Shown here: piece by piece, positions 1-5,890 of the stretch
Position numbering within the stretch: the stretch's first letter is position 1
How the letters are laid out: the number at the start of each line of letters is the position of its first letter
DNA from: Flavobacteriales bacterium
GTDB taxonomy: Bacteria; Bacteroidota; Bacteroidia; Flavobacteriales; Flavobacteriaceae
Length of the DNA stretch: 18,324 nucleotides
Reading direction: 5' to 3'
NCBI GenBank assembly: GCA_026983815.1
Contig: JALSTJ010000063.1
Span: forward strand, 1 to 18,324
Program-made: the position numbers and the translations under genes
Notes under the pieces: model-generated
The model's database searches: none
What the model was told of the DNA's origin: nothing
Seen by the model: only the letters and a program-made list of their open reading frames with translations

Positions 1-329
1 AAAAAAGCAGTCAAATGATACATAATATTTTGCCGAAAGTGGATAGCTATCCGCCCGGTTATTATGAATGGATGAACGATTTGTCGGATCATTTGGGTAA
101 ATTTTATGAAATGGCGATTGTTGGTAAAGATGCTCGAAAAAAATCTATGGAATTGTTTGGATATTATTTGCCTGACAAAGTGGTTGCTCCTTCTGAAAAA
201 TCAAGCGATTTACCTTTGCTAAAAGATCGTTTTGTCGAAGGAAAAACTTTGATTTATCTGTGTGTGGATAATGCTTGCCAATTGCCTGTTGAGGAAGTGA
301 AACAAGTGGTTTTGGAGATGGGGAAATGA
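1..329 (+). CDS. YyaL/DUF255-family thioredoxin-domain protein, C-terminal fragment
   Basis: The reading frame is open from base 3 with no start before the window edge, so this is the last 108 codons of a longer gene; the ATG at 15 is probably an internal methionine. The end of the fragment, with LPLLKDR followed by TLIYLCVDNACQLPVEEV, matches what I know of the C-terminus of the YyaL/SSP411 (spermatogenesis-associated protein 20-like) family. These proteins are usually near 670-700 residues, with an N-terminal thioredoxin-like DUF255 domain followed by an alpha/alpha-barrel resembling N-acylglucosamine 2-epimerase. The conserved Cys-Gln-Leu-Pro near the end is the recognisable signature. The cellular role of the family is poorly defined. 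Neither the thioredoxin domain nor the barrel is in the window, so the call rests on the tail only. The stop is TGA at 327-329. Confidence 0.72.
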   Translation, partial: KSSQMIHNILPKVDSYPPGYYEWMNDLSDHLGKFYEMAIVGKDARKKSMELFGYYLPDKVVAPSEKSSDLPLLKDRFVEGKTLIYLCVDNACQLPVEEVKQVVLEMGK

Positions 330-330
330 T

Positions 331-431
331 TGTTAATTGTTAATTGTGCTTGATGACGGACGACGGATGACCAAAGCTGGAAGTCGGGAGTCGGAAGTAA
401 TGGTTAATTGTTAATGCGATAGCTATCGGGA
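331..431. repeat. Mosaic of short degenerate intergenic repeats
   Basis: Within about 100 bases there are four kinds of low-complexity or repeated units: two TTAATTGTTAAT-like runs (near 332-346 and 403-414), a GACGGA/GACGGAT pair (355-370), an AGTCGGG/AGTCGGA pair (382-397), and a 12-bp palindrome flanked by GGGA (417-431). From general knowledge, units of these kinds recur between genes in many Flavobacteriia genomes. The single window cannot show their copy number. No ORF or terminator explains the stretch. It is more GC-rich in its middle than the surrounding DNA. Confidence 0.5.
417..428. repeat. 12-bp perfect palindrome (CGATAGCTATCG)
   Basis: CGATAGCTATCG reads identically on both strands and is followed by GGGA. 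The longer form TCCCGATAGCTATCGGGA is familiar as a scattered intergenic element of Bacteroidetes. Here the left flank (ATG) is degenerate, so only one half of the longer palindrome is complete. It could be a protein-binding site or a decayed mobile palindromic repeat. Confidence 0.5.
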
Positions 432-522
432 TTTTTATTAGCATTATAATGTAAAAATGTTCATCTATGGAAGAAGTCAATGAAAAAATTCATTTTGGAT
501 GCTATGGTTCATAGATTTTTTT

Positions 523-540
523 TAACTTTGATTAAAGTTA
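523..540. promoter_or_regulatory. Inverted repeat overlapping a -7-like TAACTTTG box
   Basis: TAACTTT (523-529) and AAAGTTA (534-540) form a perfect 7-bp inverted repeat with a 4-nt centre. TAACTTTG at 523-530 also fits the Bacteroidetes -7 consensus TAnnTTTG and lies 25 nt ahead of the small ORF starting at 555. The nearest TTTG for a -33 box (494-497) is 25 nt upstream, longer than the usual 19-21, so the promoter half of this call is weak. A dyad over the -7 box would suit a repressor site. Confidence 0.35.
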
Positions 541-554
541 AAAACAAATAAAAT

Positions 555-719
555 ATGATAAAACGCAAGCAATTGATAACTTTGACAGCGATAATACTTG
601 GTACGCAAGCAACTGCTTTTGTATATTATTTGTTTACAGGTAAAAATGAGTTTTTGCATTTCTTTATTTTTGGAGTTTTATATTTCATAATCTTGCGAGT
701 CTTAAAAAAAGAAAAATAG
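555..719 (+). CDS. Small hypothetical membrane protein (54 aa)
   Basis: ATG at 555 opens a 54-codon frame ending in TAG at 717-719. The product begins MIKRKQLITL and is basic at its N-terminus. A hydrophobic run at about residues 7-27 is followed by a short polar turn (TGKNE), a second hydrophobic run at about 34-49, and a basic tail ending KKEK. This pattern predicts a two-helix hairpin with both ends in the cytoplasm. An A-rich leader precedes the ATG, as is normal for Bacteroidetes starts. I recognise no family. It sits 73 nt upstream of the GH20 gene on the same strand and could be cotranscribed with it. A random frame of this length is possible in AT-rich DNA; the positive-inside layout argues for a real gene. 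Confidence 0.5.
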   Translation: MIKRKQLITLTAIILGTQATAFVYYLFTGKNEFLHFFIFGVLYFIILRVLKKEK

Positions 720-792
720 AGGTATTTTTATTATAAAAAATTTGATTTAAAATTAAAAATTTCAATTTGTGTTTTTTACAAAATTTTACCGG

Positions 793-2838
793 ATGAAAAA
801 AATTATAATATTTTTCATAGCTCTAAGGGTTTTTGCTTACAGCTTTTCGCAAAAAACGGAAAATTACAAGGATTTAATGCCAATGCCTGTTCAAGCCGAT
901 ACATTGAAAGGTATTTTGAAAATTGATGAAAATTTTACCATTGGAATACCTGATGAAAATCCCAGAATAAAAACTGCAGCAACCAAATTTCTTAGGAGAT
1001 TGAGTGATAGAACCGGAATTTTCCTAAAGAAAGGTTTTCCCGAAATTATAGGGGACACTATTTATACAGTAGAAGTAAAATATGATAAGAAATCTCAGCT
1101 GAAATTAAAAGAAGATGAATCCTATAGCATAGAAATAAAAAATTATAAAATTTTATTGGCGGCCAAAACGGATTTGGGAATCATACATGCTTTTGAAACA
1201 CTCTTGCAATTGCTTGAAAATACTCCTGAATTTTACTATTTTCATAACATCAAAATAAAAGATTATCCGCGTTTTGCTTGGCGTGGATTGTTAATTGATG
1301 TTTCACGTCATTTTGAACCTGTTAATGTTATCAAAAGAAACTTGGATGCCATGTGTGTGGCAAAACTCAATGTTTTTCATTGGCATTTGTCTGACGATCA
1401 AGGTTTCAGGGTAGAAATAAAAAAATATCCGCAATTGACTAACAATGCTTCCGATGGTCAATTTTATACCCAAGAACAAATTAAGGATGTTATAAAATAT
1501 GCGGCGGATAGGGGAATAATGGTGATGCCTGAAATAGATGTTCCCGGTCATGCAACTGCAATACTTACAGCATTTCCTGAAATCGGGAGTGTGAAAGATA
1601 CCATTTATACACTTCAAAGAAATGCAGGTATTTTTGACCCGACTCTAGATCCTACCAATCCTAAAACTTATGAAATTTTAGATGGAATTTTTCAGGAATT
1701 AGCCAAACTTTTTCCATTTGAATACATACATATTGGTGGAGATGAAAATAGAGGAAAACATTGGAATAGAAACATAGAAATCCAAAAATTTATGAAGAAA
1801 GAAGGATTAAAATCCAACCATGAATTACAAACTTATTTCAATCTAAAATTGGTAAAAATTCTACGTAAATATGGTAAAAAAATGATGGGTTGGGAAGAGA
1901 TAGCTTCTAAAAAACTCCCTAAAGATGCGATAATTCACTCGTGGATGGGAAAACCGGGACAATCATTGTCAAAGGCAATAAAACAAGGATATCAAGCCGT
2001 TTTATCCAATGGATTTTATATAGATTTGATGTTGCCGGCGGCTACTCATTATCAAACCCGTTTTGTAACCGCTCAATACCCCTTGACTAAAAAACAGCAA
2101 GAAAAAATATTGGGAGGAGAAGCAACCATGTGGGGAGAATTGGTAACTCCTTTAACCATAGATTCGAGGATATGGCCACGGACTCTTGCTATTGGCGAAA
2201 GATTTTGGTCATCAAAAGATGTTCGGGATATACGAAGTATGTATCGCCGGATGTTTAAGCAATCTTATCATTTGGAAGAATTGGGAATAACCCATATACG
2301 AAATGTTGATGTAATCCTTAGAAACATTACTGAAAATCAAGATATTACATACTTAAAAAAACTTGTTCGGATTTATGAACCACTAAAATATTACACAAGG
2401 AACAAAGGAGGAGCTGAATATCAAAGCTATTCTCCCTTTACTTTATTTGCAGATGCTTGTTCGGCGGATGCTCCGGATGCTGTTCAATTTAATTTATTAG
2501 TTGATCAATATTTGAAAACTAAAAAAGATCAATTTTTACATTCTATTTTATCGGATTATTTGCTGATTTGGAAAGATTATTATGCAGGTTTTAGCAGTCA
2601 AAATTTAAAAATCAATCCCAAATTAAAAAAAATTTATGTATTGTCTAAAAATTTTTCGCAAATGAGCGATATCTTATATAAATTATTATCATCGCAAAAA
2701 GCTGATAAAAAACTACTGAAGAAGTTTGAAACGGAACTTAAAAAAATGAATGAGATTTCTAGTAAAACCGATGTAGAACCCGGAGTTAAGCATTCATTTA
2801 TTCAGCTTGTGGAATATTGGAAAATCTCTAAAGAATAA
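793..2838 (+). CDS. Secreted beta-N-acetylhexosaminidase, glycoside hydrolase family 20
   Basis: Removes terminal beta-linked GlcNAc or GalNAc from chitin fragments, N-glycans or similar chains. I chose ATG 793 over GTG 769 because it gives a 681-residue protein starting MKKIIIFFIAL, a clean signal peptide of about 20 residues. A GH20b-type N-terminal domain (about 25-140) is followed by the TIM-barrel (about 158-490). Visible GH20 marks are WRGLLIDVSRHF (163-174), HWHLSDDQGFR (196-206), MPEIDVPGHA (245-254), the catalytic pair D317-E318 within HIGGDE, and MWGE with W447. Family enzymes use the Asp to orient the substrate acetamido group and the Glu as acid/base. Residues after about 500 form a helical, lysine-rich extension that I cannot assign. 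There is no lipobox or T9SS tail, so a periplasmic site is likely. The gene ends 16 bp from the convergent stop of the minus-strand operon. It has no glycan-gene neighbours except the distant SusCD pairs. Confidence 0.93.
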   Translation: MKKIIIFFIALRVFAYSFSQKTENYKDLMPMPVQADTLKGILKIDENFTIGIPDENPRIKTAATKFLRRLSDRTGIFLKKGFPEIIGDTIYTVEVKYDKKSQLKLKEDESYSIEIKNYKILLAAKTDLGIIHAFETLLQLLENTPEFYYFHNIKIKDYPRFAWRGLLIDVSRHFEPVNVIKRNLDAMCVAKLNVFHWHLSDDQGFRVEIKKYPQLTNNASDGQFYTQEQIKDVIKYAADRGIMVMPEIDVPGHATAILTAFPEIGSVKDTIYTLQRNAGIFDPTLDPTNPKTYEILDGIFQELAKLFPFEYIHIGGDENRGKHWNRNIEIQKFMKKEGLKSNHELQTYFNLKLVKILRKYGKKMMGWEEIASKKLPKDAIIHSWMGKPGQSLSKAIKQGYQAVLSNGFYIDLMLPAATHYQTRFVTAQYPLTKKQQEKILGGEATMWGELVTPLTIDSRIWPRTLAIGERFWSSKDVRDIRSMYRRMFKQSYHLEELGITHIRNVDVILRNITENQDITYLKKLVRIYEPLKYYTRNKGGAEYQSYSPFTLFADACSADAPDAVQFNLLVDQYLKTKKDQFLHSILSDYLLIWKDYYAGFSSQNLKINPKLKKIYVLSKNFSQMSDILYKLLSSQKADKKLLKKFETELKKMNEISSKTDVEPGVKHSFIQLVEYWKISKE

Positions 2839-2854
2839 AATTTTGAATTTTGTG

Positions 2855-3553
2855 TCAATTCTCAGCAAATTGATAGATGCGACTATATTCTATTTTTAAT
2901 TTTTTAGGAACGATAAAAATATCGAGATAGAGAAATAAATAAATGAATGCCAAGATAAAGCTTATAATTATTCCATATTTTGATATAATTTCGGGATCAA
3001 AAAAATTATGACTAACTAAAAAAAATGTAGGTTGTGTCAGTAGATTAAAAATGATAATATATTCTTGAAAAAGAACATTTTCATACAATAAGATTTTCTT
3101 GTTTTGTTTAGCTTTTTTGTTTTTATTGATTTGGTATTTCATAATATAAAACATGGAGAAAACCAATGGTGAATAAAAAATGATTATAAAAACCCAATCA
3201 TTGAAATTTGTAAAAAATAATATTTCAAAAATCAAAAACCACAATCCAATAAATCCAAAGATTTTTTGTGAGGAAAAAAAGTTGTAGAATTCATTAGCCA
3301 ACAATTTTAAAATATGTTTTTGCATTGCGTGTGTTTTGGCTTTTATAATATCGTAGAAACCTGTAATACCAAATTTTTTAAAAGCCAAATCCCGAGCTTG
3401 TTCAAAGCTGAGTTGAGAATTTTTTTCTATAATTTTTTCAATATCTGTAGCTAAATGATCTACCAATTCCAATTGTAAGTCATACCAATTTACATAATGT
3501 TTTTTTACAAAATCAAAAAGCGAATTGATTTGTTGCGACGTCAATTTTTTCAT
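2855..3553 (-). CDS. PadR-linked integral membrane protein (four predicted helices)
   Basis: A 232-residue protein with a soluble helical N-terminus (about 1-90) and four predicted membrane spans (about 98-116, 120-139, 161-181, 193-214), with a strongly basic loop NKNKKAKQNKK between spans 2 and 3. The N-terminal segment, with LQLELVDHLATDIE (27-40) and FEQARDLAFKKFG (50-62), resembles the small helical domain found next to PadR regulators in DUF1700/HAAS-type membrane proteins. I infer that resemblance from pattern only. The ATG overlaps the end of the PadR gene by 4 bp, so the two are translationally coupled. This layout suggests that the membrane protein and regulator act together, perhaps as a sensor or stress-response pair. 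No catalytic motif is visible and the exact function is unknown. Confidence 0.75.
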   Translation of the reverse strand: MKKLTSQQINSLFDFVKKHYVNWYDLQLELVDHLATDIEKIIEKNSQLSFEQARDLAFKKFGITGFYDIIKAKTHAMQKHILKLLANEFYNFFSSQKIFGFIGLWFLIFEILFFTNFNDWVFIIIFYSPLVFSMFYIMKYQINKNKKAKQNKKILLYENVLFQEYIIIFNLLTQPTFFLVSHNFFDPEIISKYGIIISFILAFIYLFLYLDIFIVPKKLKIEYSRIYQFAEN

Positions 3554-3891
3554 ATCGGTTTATATTTTGGTTTTAAAAATATTTGCATGGTTTCTATAAA
3601 TTCTCGTAAAGCATGTAATTGTTTTTGCGTTTCTTTTTTTCCGGTTTCGGTTAATTTATAATATTTTCTTTTCCGGTTTCCAATGCTTCTGATCTCTATT
3701 TTCAAGATATTTTTTTCCTCTAGTTTATGAAGCAACGGGTATAATGCACCTTCGGTGATATTTATTTTATCTCGGGTTATTTTTTGTGCAGTTTGAATGA
3801 TTTCATAAGCATACATTTCTCCATTATCTTGAATCATTTTTAGGACTAAACTCTCCAAATTTCCTTGAATTAATTTTTTATTTGATTTCAT
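3550..3891 (-). CDS. PadR-family transcriptional regulator
   Basis: A 113-residue winged-helix DNA-binding protein. The PadR pattern is clear: GNLESLVLKMI (10-20), YAYEII (27-32), ITEGALYPLLHKLEEKNIL (45-63) as the recognition region, and GNRKRKYYKLTETG (71-84) as the wing. A short C-terminal helix of about 25 residues, used for dimerisation, places it in the short PadR class (about 100-120 residues). PadR proteins usually repress their own operon and an adjacent gene, and release DNA on binding a small ligand. It is the first gene of a two-gene operon and overlaps the membrane-protein gene by 4 bp. A -7 box (3932-3939) and a palindrome (3947-3965) lie just upstream, consistent with autoregulation. 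The ligand cannot be predicted. Confidence 0.93.
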   Translation of the reverse strand: MKSNKKLIQGNLESLVLKMIQDNGEMYAYEIIQTAQKITRDKINITEGALYPLLHKLEEKNILKIEIRSIGNRKRKYYKLTETGKKETQKQLHALREFIETMQIFLKPKYKPI

Positions 3892-3931
3892 AGGATTTAC
3901 TGATAGTGTAAAAATTTATTGCTTTACTCGA

Positions 3932-3939
3932 CAAATATA
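3932..3939 (-). promoter_or_regulatory. Predicted -7 box of the padR operon
   Basis: Read on the minus strand this is TATATTTG, an exact match to the Bacteroidetes -7 consensus TAnnTTTG, 40 nt upstream of the PadR start codon. No TTG is found 19-21 nt further upstream; the region where it would lie is occupied by the palindrome at 3947-3965. Confidence 0.55.
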
Positions 3940-3946
3940 CAAAAAA

Positions 3947-3965
3947 TACCTAATTAGTTTAGGTA
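3947..3965. promoter_or_regulatory. Operator-like palindrome, candidate PadR binding site
   Basis: TACCTAA (3947-3953) and TTAGGTA (3959-3965) are perfect inverted repeats with a 5-nt spacer. The site sits 7 bp upstream of the -7 box of the padR operon and 90 bp before the divergent outer-membrane gene. Binding here would block polymerase on the padR side. PadR dimers typically bind dyads of about this span. The assignment to this PadR is inference from position. Confidence 0.5.
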
Positions 3966-3989
3966 ATGTCAATATATAAAGATTGATGA

Positions 3990-4005
3990 TTATCAAAGCT
4001 GATAA
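3990..4005. other. Short dyad in the divergent intergenic region
   Basis: TTATCA and TGATAA arms of 6 bp surround AAGC. It lies between the palindrome at 3947-3965 and the start at 4056. It could be a second regulator site or chance in AT-rich DNA. The rest of this 164-bp spacer shows no convincing plus-strand promoter. Confidence 0.25.
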
Positions 4006-4055
4006 GGAAATATTTTAAATAAATTTTCGTAATATTATCACATCGATTATTTTAT

Positions 4056-5495
4056 ATGAAAAATTTATACATTATAATATATTTATTTATTTTTTTATTT
4101 CATCCTACAAAAAGTTTTGGTCAAAGATTTTTTTCCATTGATTCTCTATCAAAGAGCATGATGAAACAAAATCAAAAGGATAGCATTTTGATATTTATCA
4201 CTCATCAAGGAAAAAAGGATAGTCTTTGGACAAACTATTTTTCTGTTGAAAAACAAATGAAACTTTATCAGAAGCGATTAATTGACAAAGGATATATATT
4301 TAATAGGTTAAAGCCTGATAAAATTTTGAAAACCAACAAATATTTAAAGATATTTTACACACTTGAACTAAAATCGTTGCAAAAGTTGGATACATTAATT
4401 TTTGTGGGAGATAAAAAATTTCCAAAGAATTTAAAAAAAAATATTTTTAGAAAATATTCGCATCAAGATTTGACGAAAGCCCATGCAAAACAGATACAAA
4501 GCATTATTAGCTATTATTACCGACCCAAAAATATGAATATACAATCTGCCTTGTTTCAAAGAAAGACGGCTTATATTATACAAATACAAGCGGACAAAAG
4601 AAATCATGTAGATGCTTTTTTAGGATTGAACAATATTAATGGGAAAACAGAATTGCAGGGTAATATAGACCTTCAAGTATTTAATATTTTTAAACAAGCT
4701 GAAACGCTTAATTTTAATTGGCAAAAAAATACAACTACGCAAAGCATTTGGGTAGCAGCAAATTTTCCTTTTTTGATGGGGAGAAATTTTTATATCCATA
4801 CCGAAAATTTAATTATCAATCAAGAAAATAAAAATATTGATTTTCACTTAAATAATTCCTTGGGATATCAATTGAGCAGACATAAGATAGGTATCCGTTT
4901 GGATTATTCAAAAAAATCTATAGACTCATTAAAATCTTCGGTTTTGTATTCGGGTATAGAACATGAATATTTATTTTCGATACAATATCCTGAGGTGAAC
5001 AAATTTTATCCAGCCAATAGAATTTTATCAGAAATTAGTTGGAATTTAAAAGAAATGAAAGACATAATATTTTATAATGAAATACATTTTATACAAAAGC
5101 TTTTTACAAGAAATTTTTTGGCTTTGAGAAATTATCTCCAAATCAGTCAAAACCAATTGAATCAATTAAAGAAAACTTATCAGGACATGGTTTTTGGAAC
5201 TTACACAATTGAAAAAAATCCTATTAGGAACATTTATCATTCAGAATTGCGATGGATGTATACATTAAATAATTATATATTATATGCAATTGGAAGAGGT
5301 GAATATAAAAAATTCAAAAATTCCGGCACACTTTTAATCAAAAATAATGAAAAAAGCTGGAATATTGGTCTTGGAATTAATTTTCGGAATAAAAACCAAA
5401 TTTTAACATTTGAAGTAGGTTACCGCAAATTATTTGGTTATAATATTGATAACCAATCAATTATAATAAATTTTAAGCAAAAAATTGTATTTTGA
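4056..5495 (+). CDS. Omp85/BamA-like outer-membrane beta-barrel protein, reduced
   Basis: A 479-residue protein with a signal peptide (MKNLYIIIYLFIFLFHPTKS, cleavage probably after FGQ at about 23). A periplasmic region (about 50-180) has POTRA-like features: RLIDKGYIFNRL, then TLIFVGDKKFPKNLKK. A barrel of about 290 residues opens with DAFLGLNN and NGKTELQGNIDLQVFN, a pattern I associate with BamA/TamA-type proteins of Flavobacteriia. The barrel alternates polar and hydrophobic residues and ends in phenylalanine (KIVF), the usual outer-membrane assembly signal. True BamA is much longer with five POTRA domains, so this is a small accessory Omp85 or an unrelated barrel with a similar look. It is divergent from the padR operon and may be controlled by it. 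The product is lysine- and isoleucine-rich, in line with very AT-rich codons. The specific function is unknown. Confidence 0.55.
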   Translation: MKNLYIIIYLFIFLFHPTKSFGQRFFSIDSLSKSMMKQNQKDSILIFITHQGKKDSLWTNYFSVEKQMKLYQKRLIDKGYIFNRLKPDKILKTNKYLKIFYTLELKSLQKLDTLIFVGDKKFPKNLKKNIFRKYSHQDLTKAHAKQIQSIISYYYRPKNMNIQSALFQRKTAYIIQIQADKRNHVDAFLGLNNINGKTELQGNIDLQVFNIFKQAETLNFNWQKNTTTQSIWVAANFPFLMGRNFYIHTENLIINQENKNIDFHLNNSLGYQLSRHKIGIRLDYSKKSIDSLKSSVLYSGIEHEYLFSIQYPEVNKFYPANRILSEISWNLKEMKDIIFYNEIHFIQKLFTRNFLALRNYLQISQNQLNQLKKTYQDMVFGTYTIEKNPIRNIYHSELRWMYTLNNYILYAIGRGEYKKFKNSGTLLIKNNEKSWNIGLGINFRNKNQILTFEVGYRKLFGYNIDNQSIIINFKQKIVF

Positions 5496-5528
5496 TAAAG
5501 AAATATATAGAGTTAAATTGTTAAAAAA

Positions 5529-5559
5529 TTTGTTAATTTAATTTTTATTATGATATTTG
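5529..5559 (+). promoter_or_regulatory. Promoter of the susC-1/susD-1 operon
   Basis: TTTG (5529-5532) is followed 19 nt later by GATATTTG (5552-5559), one mismatch from the -7 consensus TAnnTTTG. A transcript starting about 6 nt downstream would have a leader of about 20 nt. TTAAATT (5513-5519) and AATTTAA (5535-5541) form an inverted repeat surrounding the -33 box, which could be an operator; as the repeat is followed by five T's it might instead be a weak terminator for the upstream gene. Confidence 0.6.
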
Positions 5560-5584
5560 TAAGTATAATTCAAAATAAAACAAG

Positions 5585-5890
5585 ATGGGAAAAAAATCTA
5601 ATGCTTTCCTAACGCTCTTATTAGTGTTAGTAGTGCAAGTAGTATTTGCACAAGAAAAGGTAGTAACCGGAGTCGTTACAGAAGCCGGAACAGGAGAACC
5701 GCTTCCTGGAGTAAATGTGTTGATAAAAGGCACAGATAAAGGAGCGGCGACGGATTTTGATGGTAAATATACCATTAAAGCAAATCCGGATGATGTGTTG
5801 GTATTTTCAGCGGTTGGTTACCAACCGGTAGAAAGAAAAGTTGGTAGTGCAACCAAAATTGATGTGCAGTTAAAATCCGGCACGCAATTA
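5585..5890 (+). repeat. Paralogous 5' module shared with susC-2 (copy A)
   Basis: The first 102 codons align without gaps to those of susC-2 (10534-10839), with 78 identical residues by my hand count. Identity is highest from the signal-peptide end to residue 89. A 25-nt exact match ends the strongest block (5828-5852 against 10777-10801). Downstream of residue 102 the two proteins diverge sharply. This marks a conserved N-terminal module on otherwise different transporters. Confidence 0.8.

Noticed and set aside
470..515. Fifteen-codon frame starting MEEVNEK
   Set aside because: Too short, with no leader or conserved features; it could be chance.
563..612. Ten-base direct repeat ACGCAAGCAA, copies 40 nt apart, in the small ORF
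   Set aside because: Only two copies, in different reading frames; likely coincidence.
769..792. GTG start giving an 8-residue longer GH20 protein
   Set aside because: The added residues spoil the signal-peptide N-terminus; the ATG at 793 starts a standard MKK leader.
1303..1617. Minus-strand frame of 104 codons inside the GH20 gene
   Set aside because: It covers the reverse of the conserved GH20 catalytic region, with no independent support.
2855..2873. TCAATT / AATTGA inverted repeat at the convergent gene ends, considered as a bidirectional terminator
   Set aside because: The 6-bp stem is AT-rich with a 7-nt loop and no proper T tract; stability is too low to call.
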